The notes beneath the pieces are model-generated. The model saw nothing but the letters and a program-made list of their open reading frames with translations, searched no databases and was not told the origin of the DNA. Both the position numbers and the translations under genes were made by a program. A stretch of 64,000 bases of DNA from Trichormus variabilis 0441 (GTDB taxonomy: Bacteria > Cyanobacteriota > Cyanobacteriia > Cyanobacteriales > Nostocaceae), in assembly GCF_009856605.1 (NCBI RefSeq), contig NZ_CP047242.1:3726001-3790000 (forward strand), read 5' to 3'. Positions 1 through 9,100 of this stretch are shown here, in pieces. Position 1 is the stretch's first letter. Each line of letters starts with the position of its first letter.

Positions 1-936
1 ATATCGAGAAATGGCAAAAGCAATTAGTCCAAATCCTAAAATTGCTGGAGCTATAGCAATGAGTTTACCAATGCCTAGAATTGTTTTTTTACTGGCTAAA
101 TAAATACCACCAGATAAGGCTCCCAGTCCTGAAGCTGCCATGATAAATCCTAAGCTTTCCGCACCACCTTTGAGAATAGTTTCAGCAAAAATTGGCACAA
201 GGATAGTATTTTGTAATCCCATCAAACTCACTAAAGTTGATAGTAATAAAATCGCTCTAATTGGTGGAAAGCTAAAGGCGTAAATAAATCCTTCTTTGAC
301 TTGCTGTAAGGGATTACCATCAATTCTAGTCACTGTCCAAGGTTTAACTTTCATCGCCAATAAACTAGCAATGACGGCAATATAACTCAAGCCATCTATT
401 AGAAAACAATACTTTACACCCACCCAGGATATTAATAAGCCCCCAATGGCTGGGCCAATTAATCGCGCCCCATTAATCATAGTCGAGTTGATGGCGATCG
501 CATTAGCTATATCTTCTCTGCGTTGCACGAGTTCTGGGACAAAGGCTTGTCTAGCAGGTGCGTCTAAGGCGTTAATCATTCCTTGGAGTAAGCTTAAGGC
601 GATAATATGCCAAATTTGAATGACACCTGTGAACATTAACGCTGCTAAGGTTAACGACTGAAACATTGCTAGTACTTGTGTACCAATCAAGGTTCGATAA
701 CGGGAAAATCTGTCTACAAATACGCCTCCAAAAGGTGCAAGAAAGAAACTAGGAATCTGACTAGTAAATCCCACAACTCCCAACATTAAAGGGGAATTAG
801 TTAAGCTATAAACTAGCCAAACAGTGGCTAGTTGTGTCATCCAAGTGCCAATTAGAGAAATTCCTTGTCCTGCAAAAAACAAGCGATAATTTCTTGACCT
901 AAAAGCAGGTATTTGCAGCCACGTTTTTTTATTCAT
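1..936 (-). CDS. MFS transporter, EntS/MFS_3-like exporter (3' end outside window)
   Basis: The frame is open from an ATG at 936 down to the window edge, so about 312 N-terminal residues are visible and the C-terminus is missing. The protein starts MNKKTWLQIPAFRSRNYRLF and continues as alternating hydrophobic segments with the MFS loop GGVFVDRFSRYR between TM2 and TM3 and the stretch LDAPARQAFVPELV. Both are typical of the EntS/MFS_3 (transmembrane secretion effector) family, which exports siderophores or drugs by proton antiport. It lies 170 bp downstream of a MarR gene in the same direction, which suggests drug- or metabolite-responsive efflux. The substrate cannot be read from sequence. 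Confidence 0.85.
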   Translation of the reverse strand, partial: MNKKTWLQIPAFRSRNYRLFFAGQGISLIGTWMTQLATVWLVYSLTNSPLMLGVVGFTSQIPSFFLAPFGGVFVDRFSRYRTLIGTQVLAMFQSLTLAALMFTGVIQIWHIIALSLLQGMINALDAPARQAFVPELVQRREDIANAIAINSTMINGARLIGPAIGGLLISWVGVKYCFLIDGLSYIAVIASLLAMKVKPWTVTRIDGNPLQQVKEGFIYAFSFPPIRAILLLSTLVSLMGLQNTILVPIFAETILKGGAESLGFIMAASGLGALSGGIYLASKKTILGIGKLIAIAPAILGFGLIAFAISRY

Positions 937-995
937 AAATTATTTGTCTGAAAATTGGGGACTGATAAATTTAGTAAAACTTGATAATGTTTAAA

Positions 996-1054
996 GTGCG
1001 TAATATTAGCTTATTGATATATGTGCGGCTTTTCTTTCGTGTACGTAATATATT
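996..1054. promoter_or_regulatory. two candidate MarR operator sites upstream of the MFS gene
   Basis: The octamer CGTAATAT occurs at 999-1006 and 1044-1051, in contexts gtgCGTAATATTA and gtaCGTAATATATT. The same octamer occurs again 20 bp upstream of the marR start (1594-1601). TAATATTA at 1001-1008 is itself palindromic, as expected for a winged-helix dimer site. Binding by the adjacent MarR protein is inference. Confidence 0.45.
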
Positions 1055-1106
1055 CCTAAAAAAAGCTAGAAATTTCTTCACCCCGTCGGATGAAGAATAA
1101 TAAGAC

Positions 1107-1574
1107 TTAAGAGAGGTTAGCGATCGCCCGATTTAAAAGCTGAGAAAATAGTTCACGTTCAGCATCAGAAATCCCTTGCATTGCTTCATCGCGTAGTTTT
1201 GCAGACAGTGGTGGTAAAACAGCTTCTAAATCTTTACCTGCGTGTGTTAACCAAATGCGCCAGATTCGGCGATCGTGTAGATCCCTTTCTCGACGCACCA
1301 AGCCCCGTTCTTCCATACGGTCTAGTACACCTGTCAGCGTACCTCCAACTTGCTTGAGTTTATCTCCAATACTCGAAGTAGGTAAACCATCTTCTTGCCA
1401 CAGACAGCATAAAACTAGCCAATGAAATGGAGTCAGTCCAAAGGGTTCTAGTATTTCAGTAAACCTGCGGGTAAGCAGTTGTGAAAGTAACTTAATTCTA
1501 TAGCCCACATTGTAGGGAGCCAGATTTTGTTGCCACGAATCTAAAGCTGGTGAATTATCTGGTTGGGCAATCAT
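1107..1574 (-). CDS. MarR family transcriptional regulator
   Basis: This 155-residue protein has normal MarR length. The winged helix spans roughly residues 50-110: PFHWLVLCCLWQEDGLPTS, then GGTLTGVLDRMEERGLVRR as recognition helix, then DLHDRRIWRIWLT as the DxRxxxxxLT wing signature. Flanking helices would form the dimer interface. MarR proteins usually repress themselves and a neighbouring efflux gene until a small aromatic ligand or oxidant binds. The MFS exporter follows in the same direction, and the shared CGTAATAT boxes upstream of both genes support local regulation. The ligand is unknown. Confidence 0.93.
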   Translation of the reverse strand: MIAQPDNSPALDSWQQNLAPYNVGYRIKLLSQLLTRRFTEILEPFGLTPFHWLVLCCLWQEDGLPTSSIGDKLKQVGGTLTGVLDRMEERGLVRRERDLHDRRIWRIWLTHAGKDLEAVLPPLSAKLRDEAMQGISDAERELFSQLLNRAIANLS

Positions 1575-1590
1575 GAGACAATTACTTAGC

Positions 1591-1606
1591 GCACGTAATA
1601 TTTATT
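1591..1606. promoter_or_regulatory. candidate MarR autoregulatory site
   Basis: gcaCGTAATATTTATT lies 17-32 bp upstream of the marR ATG. It shares the CGTAATAT octamer with two sites upstream of the downstream MFS gene. The position fits a repressor site over the promoter or leader. Confidence 0.45.
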
Positions 1607-1639
1607 ATAGGGGGGTGAAGGGTTAATAGTCAATGATCA

Positions 1640-1668
1640 GAGACGTGATTAATCGCGTCTGTACAATT
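1640..1668. repeat. dispersed palindromic repeat, family R1
   Basis: agaCGTGATTAATCGCGTCTgtacaatt is a near-perfect palindrome of the type GACGCGATTAATCGCGTC followed by TGTACAA. Other copies in this window lie at 18805-18863 (two), 25495-25514 and 55601-55626. This copy has one arm change (GTG for GCG). Confidence 0.8.
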
Positions 1669-1705
1669 GTCTCAATAGTGATTCTCCTCCTACACCCCCA
1701 CACCC

Positions 1706-3331
1706 CTACGGAACCGCTTGAATTAACTTGTAGTTGCGTACTTCACCGATGACGCGGTGTGGTCTGGATATTTCAGGTGAGTGATTTTTATCTATCCAAG
1801 CATAGCTAGAAGGTGGTAGTTGGGCGATTGTGTCTAGTTTTTGACCGTGAACAGGGGTGTAAAAATTGAGTAAGACAGAGTTCTTATCGTTTACCTGTAC
1901 AAAGTTGATGGGGTTGTTTTGTAAGATAGAGGCGATCGCTGGTTGTTGGAAGAAAATACGAAAATCTGGATTATAGTCACCTAATAAGCCAAAGCCACCA
2001 GCAAAGGCCAAAGCTAACCAGCAAGGAATTAGCCAACCTGCAATCCAATAACGTGCGGAAAGAAACTTCCAGCCAAGTTTATGGCGACTAATCCAGACTA
2101 CTGGCACAATAAACCAACTTAAACCGACAACTAAAGCAATAACTGCATACTTGCGATCGACAAAGCCCCAGATCAAGGTAGCTATGGCGGCTAACAAAAA
2201 TAAAATTCCTAATGCACCGGAAGTATAGCTGAGGATCTGAGGAATATTACCCCTGTGCCACAAGGATTTTCTTTTTGTATATTCCATCTCGTAAACTTTA
2301 CCCAACCAGTCTAAACCAACAGCCGCTAGCAAAGCGATGAAAGGATAAAGACTCAGAGCGTAGTGAGATAAACGAGTAGAGAAAATGGTAAGTTCTGCGA
2401 ATAATACAAGAGGAAATCCTATCAGGAGCAAATTATAACGATGCCAAGGGCGACGAATAATTAATAGTGATCCCAAAAGACTAAAACATGGCCAGGGAAA
2501 AGCTTTTAAAGGGGTATTCCACAAATAAAATAATATCCCATTACCATCACGCTCTTCCGAGCCAAGAAGAAATACAAAGTTGACTAGAGGAGTAAAGGTA
2601 TTATTACCGTCACCTTGCCAATTGAACCATGACCAAAGCAATATGGGGATAAAACCAATAACTACACCCAAGTATAACCAAGGGTTAATCAAATGACGAT
2701 GACGACGATGTTCTGCTATTAAATAAGGTAATAAAGCTACAGTCGGGAGAACAATTACAAAGCTTCTCATTAAGAAACCTAAACCCAAACTTAACCCAAC
2801 AATAAAACTAAAATAATTTCTATATTGAGGATGTAATTCTGCTTGAATAAGTAAGTAAATAGCCAAGAGTATCAAGAAAATCATTGGCATATCAGGATTA
2901 CCTAAACGGCTATATTGCAGCCAGAGAAATTCTACACTCAAAATTGCTGCACTTAGCCAAGCTAAGGTTTTACTAAGCATGATCTTGCCAATTTCATAGA
3001 CAAGTAATACGCACAAAATACCAAAAATCATGCTGGGTAATCTGACACTAAATTCGCTGACTCCAAATAACTGGTAGAAAATAGCAATTAACCAATAAGG
3101 GCCTGGTGTCTTATGGTGCATAGAACCCCAACTGGATATCCAATTACCAGAGTCCAATATTTGACGCGATCGCCAAGCATAAAGCCCTTCATCATGAGCG
3201 ATTAAACTATTTTCCCCGGAGCTAAAAAGTAATAAGGGAACTGTCCAAATCAGCAAACTTATGTAAGGAAAGGCTGCTGATAAACTGATTTGTCGCCAAA
3301 TAGCTGGCAATGGCTGTGATTTATACGACAT
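1706..3331 (-). CDS. GT39/ArnT-type integral membrane glycosyltransferase
   Basis: This 541-residue polytopic protein has about 11-12 hydrophobic segments. The N-terminal periplasmic loop carries the acidic pair of the GT-C fold in AHDEGLYAWRSRQIL (residues ~45-60), followed by HHKTPGPYWLIAIFYQLFG and VRLPSM, hallmarks of the PMT_2/ArnT family. Enzymes of this family move a sugar from a polyprenyl-phosphate donor to lipid, protein or glycan acceptors on the outer face of the plasma membrane. The C-terminal third ends in a soluble region (VNDKNSVLLNFYTPV). It stands alone, divergent from a methyltransferase. Acceptor and sugar are unknown. Confidence 0.88.
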   Translation of the reverse strand: MSYKSQPLPAIWRQISLSAAFPYISLLIWTVPLLLFSSGENSLIAHDEGLYAWRSRQILDSGNWISSWGSMHHKTPGPYWLIAIFYQLFGVSEFSVRLPSMIFGILCVLLVYEIGKIMLSKTLAWLSAAILSVEFLWLQYSRLGNPDMPMIFLILLAIYLLIQAELHPQYRNYFSFIVGLSLGLGFLMRSFVIVLPTVALLPYLIAEHRRHRHLINPWLYLGVVIGFIPILLWSWFNWQGDGNNTFTPLVNFVFLLGSEERDGNGILFYLWNTPLKAFPWPCFSLLGSLLIIRRPWHRYNLLLIGFPLVLFAELTIFSTRLSHYALSLYPFIALLAAVGLDWLGKVYEMEYTKRKSLWHRGNIPQILSYTSGALGILFLLAAIATLIWGFVDRKYAVIALVVGLSWFIVPVVWISRHKLGWKFLSARYWIAGWLIPCWLALAFAGGFGLLGDYNPDFRIFFQQPAIASILQNNPINFVQVNDKNSVLLNFYTPVHGQKLDTIAQLPPSSYAWIDKNHSPEISRPHRVIGEVRNYKLIQAVP

Positions 3332-3432
3332 TAAAGCACTAAGTAAATGGGTTGATGTACCTTAACTTTATTAAAATATGTTAAAGAGCATTTCTTTCCC
3401 AGAAAAACCAAAAGTTTTCCCTACAGACATTT

Positions 3433-4086
3433 ATGTTGCTAAAACCAGATCAACGCTTGAAATTAGACGATACAGACGACAACTTATTTTATGCCTATCC
3501 CCGTTTTGTCACTCATGTGGATGAAGGTTTTATTCAACAGTTGACTGATTTATATAGAGAGCGATTACAGCCCAACACACGCATATTAGACATGATGAGT
3601 AGTTGGGTTTCACATCTACCAGAAGAGATAAAGTTTGCTCATGTGGAGGGACATGGACTCAACGCTGAGGAACTAGGACGCAATCCCCAACTTAACCATT
3701 ACTTTGTGCAGAACCTCAACGAAAATCCAGGTTTACCCCTACCAGATCAAGAATTCGATGCAGTTCTCAATTGTGTTTCCGTACAGTACCTACAATATCC
3801 AGAAGCAGTATTTTCCGAAATTCACCGCATCCTCAAACCTGGTGGCGTAGCAATTATCAGCTTTTCTAACAGAATGTTCTATCAAAAAGCTATTCAAGCT
3901 TGGCGCGATGCTTCCGAGCCTGGACGTTTAGAATTAGTGAAACGCTACTTCGCCTCAGTACCCGGATTTAGCACTCCAGAAATTATTGCTCGTAAGTCAA
4001 CAGCACCCAATTTCTTGCAGTGGTTAGGTGCGCCAGGGGGAGATCCCTTTTATGCTGCGATCGCTCATCGAGAAGGCTTCGCCTAG
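3433..4086 (+). CDS. SAM-dependent methyltransferase, class I (Methyltransf_11-like)
   Basis: In this 217-residue protein the SAM-binding core spans roughly residues 48-150. Motif I is degenerate (ILDMMSSWVSHLP instead of the glycine-rich loop), followed by LPDQEFDAVLNCVSVQYL (motif II/post-II) and LKPGGVAIISFSNRMF (motif III). The atypical motif I is shared by a group of small cyanobacterial methyltransferases, as far as I recall, so it need not mean loss of activity. The last residues (HREGFA) and the stop are encoded by HIP1 plus a GAAGGCTTCGCC palindrome, so the C-terminus looks repeat-derived. The substrate is unknown. The gene is divergent from the GT39 gene. Confidence 0.8.
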   Translation: MLLKPDQRLKLDDTDDNLFYAYPRFVTHVDEGFIQQLTDLYRERLQPNTRILDMMSSWVSHLPEEIKFAHVEGHGLNAEELGRNPQLNHYFVQNLNENPGLPLPDQEFDAVLNCVSVQYLQYPEAVFSEIHRILKPGGVAIISFSNRMFYQKAIQAWRDASEPGRLELVKRYFASVPGFSTPEIIARKSTAPNFLQWLGAPGGDPFYAAIAHREGFA

Positions 4087-4209
4087 ACTCATCGAAAGTA
4101 GAGTCAATATTGATCACTCATCCTCGAATTGGATCAAAAGATAAATTTTTGGGTATGAATTGACAGCAGCGCAGATAATTGCCTCAAAGCTGAAACATCA
4201 GGAGTAGAC

Positions 4210-4719
4210 ATGAACTTTCCTCGTTCCCGTAGAATTCTAGCGGCTGTATTGCTGTCTGTTTTGTTATTGACTACCGCCTGTACCCCTAAAGCACCAGGGC
4301 GATTTGACCAAGCACAGCAGGAAAGTAGCCGCCAAAAAACTGGACAAGCAGTAGCTAAAACGGCAACTCAGGGCGAGAAGTTTAACAAATTTTTCCCAAA
4401 AGAAGAAGCCGGGTATCAGAGGGTTTATACCCAAGAGAAAAAGGGCTTTGCTGAAGCCAAGCTGAAAAAAGATGGCAAAGATTTAGCAATGTTATCTATT
4501 TCCGATACTACCAGTACACCTGGAGCCGCCGCGAAATTCTCTAACAGTACCAAGAACATTGGTGGATATCAGGCAGTGGAAGTAGGTAATACGCAAACAG
4601 CAGTTTTAGTCGGTAAATACCAGGTAAAAGTTCTGTCACGTTCTCCGTCATTTACTGCAAGCGATCGCGCCGACTGGATAGAAAAATTTAATCTCGATGG
4701 CTTGGCTAAACTCAAATAA
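4210..4719 (+). CDS. putative lipoprotein of unknown function
   Basis: The protein has 169 residues, with AGGAG seven bases before the ATG. The N-terminus has basic residues, a hydrophobic stretch (LAAVLLSVLLLTTAC) and a Cys at about residue 24. This fits a type II signal peptide, although threonine at -3 is a weak lipobox residue. The mature part is Lys/Gln rich and ends in a compact domain with the segments GYQRVYTQEKKGFAEAKLKK and YQVKVLSRSPSFTASDRADW. I do not recognise a named family. A membrane-anchored extracytoplasmic role is inference. Confidence 0.75.
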   Translation: MNFPRSRRILAAVLLSVLLLTTACTPKAPGRFDQAQQESSRQKTGQAVAKTATQGEKFNKFFPKEEAGYQRVYTQEKKGFAEAKLKKDGKDLAMLSISDTTSTPGAAAKFSNSTKNIGGYQAVEVGNTQTAVLVGKYQVKVLSRSPSFTASDRADWIEKFNLDGLAKLK

Positions 4720-4819
4720 GTATTGTTTCTCTGCGTACCTCTGCGTTTAAGATTCAACCCTGAATTCGCTACCATTTGACCCAAAACAGATAATAAAACC
4801 TGATAATTAGGAGATTGTT

Positions 4820-5707
4820 GTGAGCAAAACTATCTTTGAGTTGGTTGATCAACTACCAACTAGTGGTTTAACTATATCTATGCTAAATGCTTTAGATTTT
4901 GTTGCTCCTGGTGAGTGGCAAAATACTGTTGGTTTTGTGAATACCATTAAGACTGTTACTGGTGAAACTGACGAAGGCTTAATTCAGCAAATTGGTGAAC
5001 GAGCAATTTATCTCTTTAATGATCGCTCCCAAGGATATCAAACTGCATTATGGCTCTATCAAACTGTTGATAATACAGATAAAGCCTTGGGTGCGGCTGC
5101 TTTAGCTAACAAAGTCGGTGAAAAGTTACCCCTGTTGGGTTTCCTCAACTCAGTTACGCCCAAACCAGACAAAGCCCAAACTATAGATTTATCTCTGAAA
5201 TTGGTGGCTGAACTAGTCGCTTTTTGCCAAATTAACGGTATTCCTGGGGATAGTATCGGCGATTTTGTTAGCTCACTTGGTGAGTATAGTGGTGAGTCAC
5301 TAATTCGCATGGTAGCTTTAGTTTGTGTTGATGGTTTAATACCTTTAGGCCCAGATTTTATTAGTAGGGCTATATCTGCTTTAAGTCAAACTAATCCTCA
5401 AGAATTAGAGAAAAATTCCACTTTTCAAGGCATCAAGGATGTGATTCCTGGTGGAAATGCTGGTAGTAAACTCAACTTTATTGGTGAAAGTTTTGATTCA
5501 GTAAAAGGTTGGATGAACGGTTTAGTTAGTAGTCACAATTTAAGCCCACAAAAAGTAGTTCACAATCTGAGTAACTTTGTGGAAATCGCTGATGATAAGC
5601 TAGATTATTTAGCTGCTTTTTTAGATGTAGCCACGAATTACTACGAACATACAGGAACACAAACCTTAGCAAGACGCTTGATTGAGCGAGCTGTAGCGGA
5701 GATTTAA
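4820..5707 (+). CDS. conserved hypothetical protein, helical
   Basis: This 295-residue protein starts at GTG, with AGGAG at 4809-4813 giving good spacing. The sequence is mostly amphipathic helix (LVDQLPTSGLTISMLNALDF, GLIQQIGERAIYLFNDRS). It has no signal peptide, no clear membrane span and no catalytic motif I recognise. Composition and codon use match its neighbours, so it is probably a real lineage gene of unknown function. A 13-bp hairpin follows the stop. Confidence 0.75.
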   Translation: MSKTIFELVDQLPTSGLTISMLNALDFVAPGEWQNTVGFVNTIKTVTGETDEGLIQQIGERAIYLFNDRSQGYQTALWLYQTVDNTDKALGAAALANKVGEKLPLLGFLNSVTPKPDKAQTIDLSLKLVAELVAFCQINGIPGDSIGDFVSSLGEYSGESLIRMVALVCVDGLIPLGPDFISRAISALSQTNPQELEKNSTFQGIKDVIPGGNAGSKLNFIGESFDSVKGWMNGLVSSHNLSPQKVVHNLSNFVEIADDKLDYLAAFLDVATNYYEHTGTQTLARRLIERAVAEI

Positions 5708-5713
5708 GCTAAG

Positions 5714-5748
5714 AGGTAATAGCAAAAATTCTACCTTTGCTATTACCT
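5714..5748 (+). terminator. hairpin after the 4820-5707 gene
   Basis: AGGTAATAGCAAA (5714-5726) pairs perfectly with TTTGCTATTACCT (5736-5748) across a 9-nt loop. It starts 7 bases after the stop codon. No long T-run follows, so it may be a weak terminator or an mRNA 3'-end stabiliser. Confidence 0.6.
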
Positions 5749-6121
5749 GTTAAGTAACTCACTGAATATCTTCTTACATAATATAAGTAGGAAACACCAA
5801 AAAACAAATTACCCGCAATTGATGGTTTGGTAAGGTGTATCAGTGCAATATAATCTAAACATACTCATAACTTATTCATACTGTCGCACCCTGCATTTTG
5901 GATATTCTTTTATCTGAAAGTCCCAAGTGAAAAAGAATATGCTAATTAAACATTAATAGATAATATTGATAAATAATCAAATTTACCTAAGTAAAAACCC
6001 TCAAAGATCCGGAAGTGAATTTATCGCCAAAAATATTAAAATTGGATGAATTGGTATTGAGATAATGACCTCATAGAAGGGAATACTAAAGCAGAGTTAT
6101 AAAAATGTCAAGAGCGCTGCA
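5749..6121. other. AT-rich intergenic region upstream of the hybrid kinase
   Basis: I see no open frame of coding quality and no repeat here. The stretch is AT-rich and presumably holds the promoter of the large kinase gene. I could not define a -10/-35 pair with confidence. Confidence 0.5.
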
Positions 6122-9100
6122 ATGATAGTATTGTCCGATCCAATATTTCCCCTTTCTGGATATCGCATTACAGAACAACTTTATTTTGGTAGCAAAACCA
6201 TAGTTTATCGAGGTCTTAGAAAACAAGACCAGAAACCCGTAGTCATCAAATTGATGCGGAATGAGTACCCAACTTTCCAAGAAATTGCTCAGTTTCGTAA
6301 CCAGTATACAATCACCAAAGATTTGGACATTCCAGGGATTGTGAAACCCCTGAGCTTAGAGACTTATCGTAACAGCTATGCTCTAGTGATGGAGGACTTT
6401 GGCGGCCTATCACTTAAGGACTGGGGGCAAATTAGCAAAGATAGTAACGAATATGGCACAGTTCTCAAAAGATTTTTTCACATTGCTATAGCGATCGCAT
6501 CTACTTTAGAAAGTCTACATCGTAGTCGCATTATTCATAAAGATATCAAACCTGCCAACATCCTGATTAACCCTACTACACTGGAAATCAGGGTTACTGA
6601 CTTTAGTATCGCTACTCTCCTACCAAGAGAAGTCCAAGTTCTCACAAATCACAATGTTTTAGAAGGGACGCTAGCTTATTTATCTCCTGAACAAACAGGT
6701 AGGATGAACAGGGGAATCGATTACCGCAGTGATTTCTATTCTTTGGGTGTCACTTTTTTTGAACTCCTAACCGGACAGTTACCCTTCATGACTATTGAGC
6801 CGATGGAGTTAGTCTACTGCCACATTGCCAAGCAACCACCAAAAGCAAGCGACATCAACCCTAAGATTCCCACAATTTTGTCTGATATTGTCAGCAAGCT
6901 GATGGCGAAAAATGCCGAAGACCGTTATCAGAGTGCTTACGGACTCGCATACGACTTAGAAATTTGCCATAAACAGTGGCAGGAAACAGGTAACATCACA
7001 TCCTTTGAGTTAGCAACGAAGGATGTCTCAGATCGTTTTCTCATTCCCGAAAAGCTGTATGGTCGTCAACATGAAGTGGCAACTTTACTTGCTGCCTTTG
7101 AGCGGGCAACACAAGGAACGACAGAAATGATCTTAGTTACTGGATTCTCTGGCATCGGTAAAACTGCTGTAGTTAACGAAGTCCATAAGCCCATTGTTCG
7201 ACAACAAAGTTACTTTATTAAAGGAAAATTTGATCAGTTTCAACGAGATATTCCTTTATCGGGCTTAGTACAAGCTTTTAGAGATTTAATTGGGCAAATA
7301 CTTTTAGAAACTGATGCTCAAATTCAACGTTGGCGAAGCAAAATTCTATCGGCGTTAGGTGAACAAGCTCAAGTAATTATTGATGTAATTCCTGAACTTG
7401 CAGAAGTCATTGGTCAGCAGTCAGAGGTCAGCGAACTTTCGGGTAGTTCTGCTCAAAATCGATTTAATTTGTTATTTCAACGATTTATCCAAGTATTTAG
7501 TAGTAAACACCATCCTCTAGTTATTTTTCTGGATGATTTGCAATGGGCAGATACGGCTTCTTTAAAATTCATCCAGTTATTGATGAATCAAACAAATTTA
7601 CTGAATAAAAATCCTGCCGCGCCTCCTGTGGAAACCAAAGAGAATCTCTGGATTCCTGTTTTTAATGGAGAACCTTGGACGGGTTCTGAGTTACAGAGAA
7701 ATAATGAAGAAGAGCATAGCTTATTTCTCATTGGTGCATACCGTGATAATGAAGTCTCTCAAGCACATCCACTATCTTTGACAATCAAAGAGATTGAAAA
7801 AGTGCGGGGTAATATTACACGTATTTCCTTATCACCTTTAAATCAAACTAATTTAAACGCTTTAATTTCTGATACGCTACGTTGCCAAGAGGAAATAACT
7901 ATTCCTCTCAGCCAAATGGTGTTTGTAAAAACACAAGGTAATCCTTTTTTTGCTACTCAATTTATTAAATCTTTACATCAAGATGGCGTAATTAAGTTTA
8001 ATTTTGATGTTGCCTATTGGCAATATGATATTGCTAAAATTCAAGAATTATCTCTGACAGACGATGTCGTAGAATTCATGGGTCAGCAAATCGAAAAGTT
8101 GCCCACAACGACACAAAACATATTAAAATTAGCAGCCTGTATTGGTAATGAGTTTGATTTGAAAACTCTGGCGATTGCTCATGAGAAATCAGTGTCAGGT
8201 ACAGCATCTGACTTATGGGCAGCATTACATGAGGGCATAATTCTACCTCAGACAGAGCTTTATAAATTCTTCCAAGAAGATAATAATTCAGTAGCGATTT
8301 TTGGGAATAAGAAACCTTATAAATCACGAATAAATCATTGCCGCCAAGTTCCCACATACAAGTTTATTCATGACAGGGTACAACAAGCCGCTTATTCTTT
8401 AATCCCGGAGCAACTGAGAAAACAAATTCACTTAAAAATTGGATTGTTGCTTTTAGATAAAATCCCCGTCGCTGAAAGAGAAGACAAAGTTTTTCAACTG
8501 GTAAATCAGTTAAATGTTGCAGTGGAGTTAATCACGCATCAAAGCAAGCGTGATGAATTAGCCCAGATGAATCTAATTGCTGGACGTAAAGCTTTAGCAT
8601 CAACAGCTTATACAGCAGCAATTAAATATTTAACGACGGGAATTGAACTACTGGCAGGCGATAGCTGGGAGAATCAATATCAACTCACTTTAGCTTTGTA
8701 TGAAACAGCAGCAGAAGCAGCCTACCTAGCTGGCAATTTTGAGCGAATGGAATCTTTGATTCAAGTAGTCTTATTACAAGCTAAAACACTGCTTGAACAA
8801 GTAAAAATTTATGAAATAAAAATTCAGGCTTATGGAGCGCAGAATCAAGCGATTGAAGCTGTCAATACTGCATTGACATTTTTAAAATTATTAGGAGTAG
8901 AGTTTCCAGAAAATCCCAGCCAGTCAGATTTTCAATTAGCAATGGCAGGGATTACAACAAATCTCAATGGAAAGCTAATTGAAAATTTAATTAATCTCCC
9001 AGAAATGAGAGATAAAAAATCACTAGCCGCAATCCAAATATTATCTAGTGCATCTGGTTTAGTATATCAAGCTGTTCCTCAACTGTTTCCACTGATTGTT

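Noticed and set aside
8076..8357. Minus-strand frame inside the hybrid kinase gene
   Set aside because: It lies wholly within a well-supported coding sequence and has no ribosome-binding site or recognisable domain.
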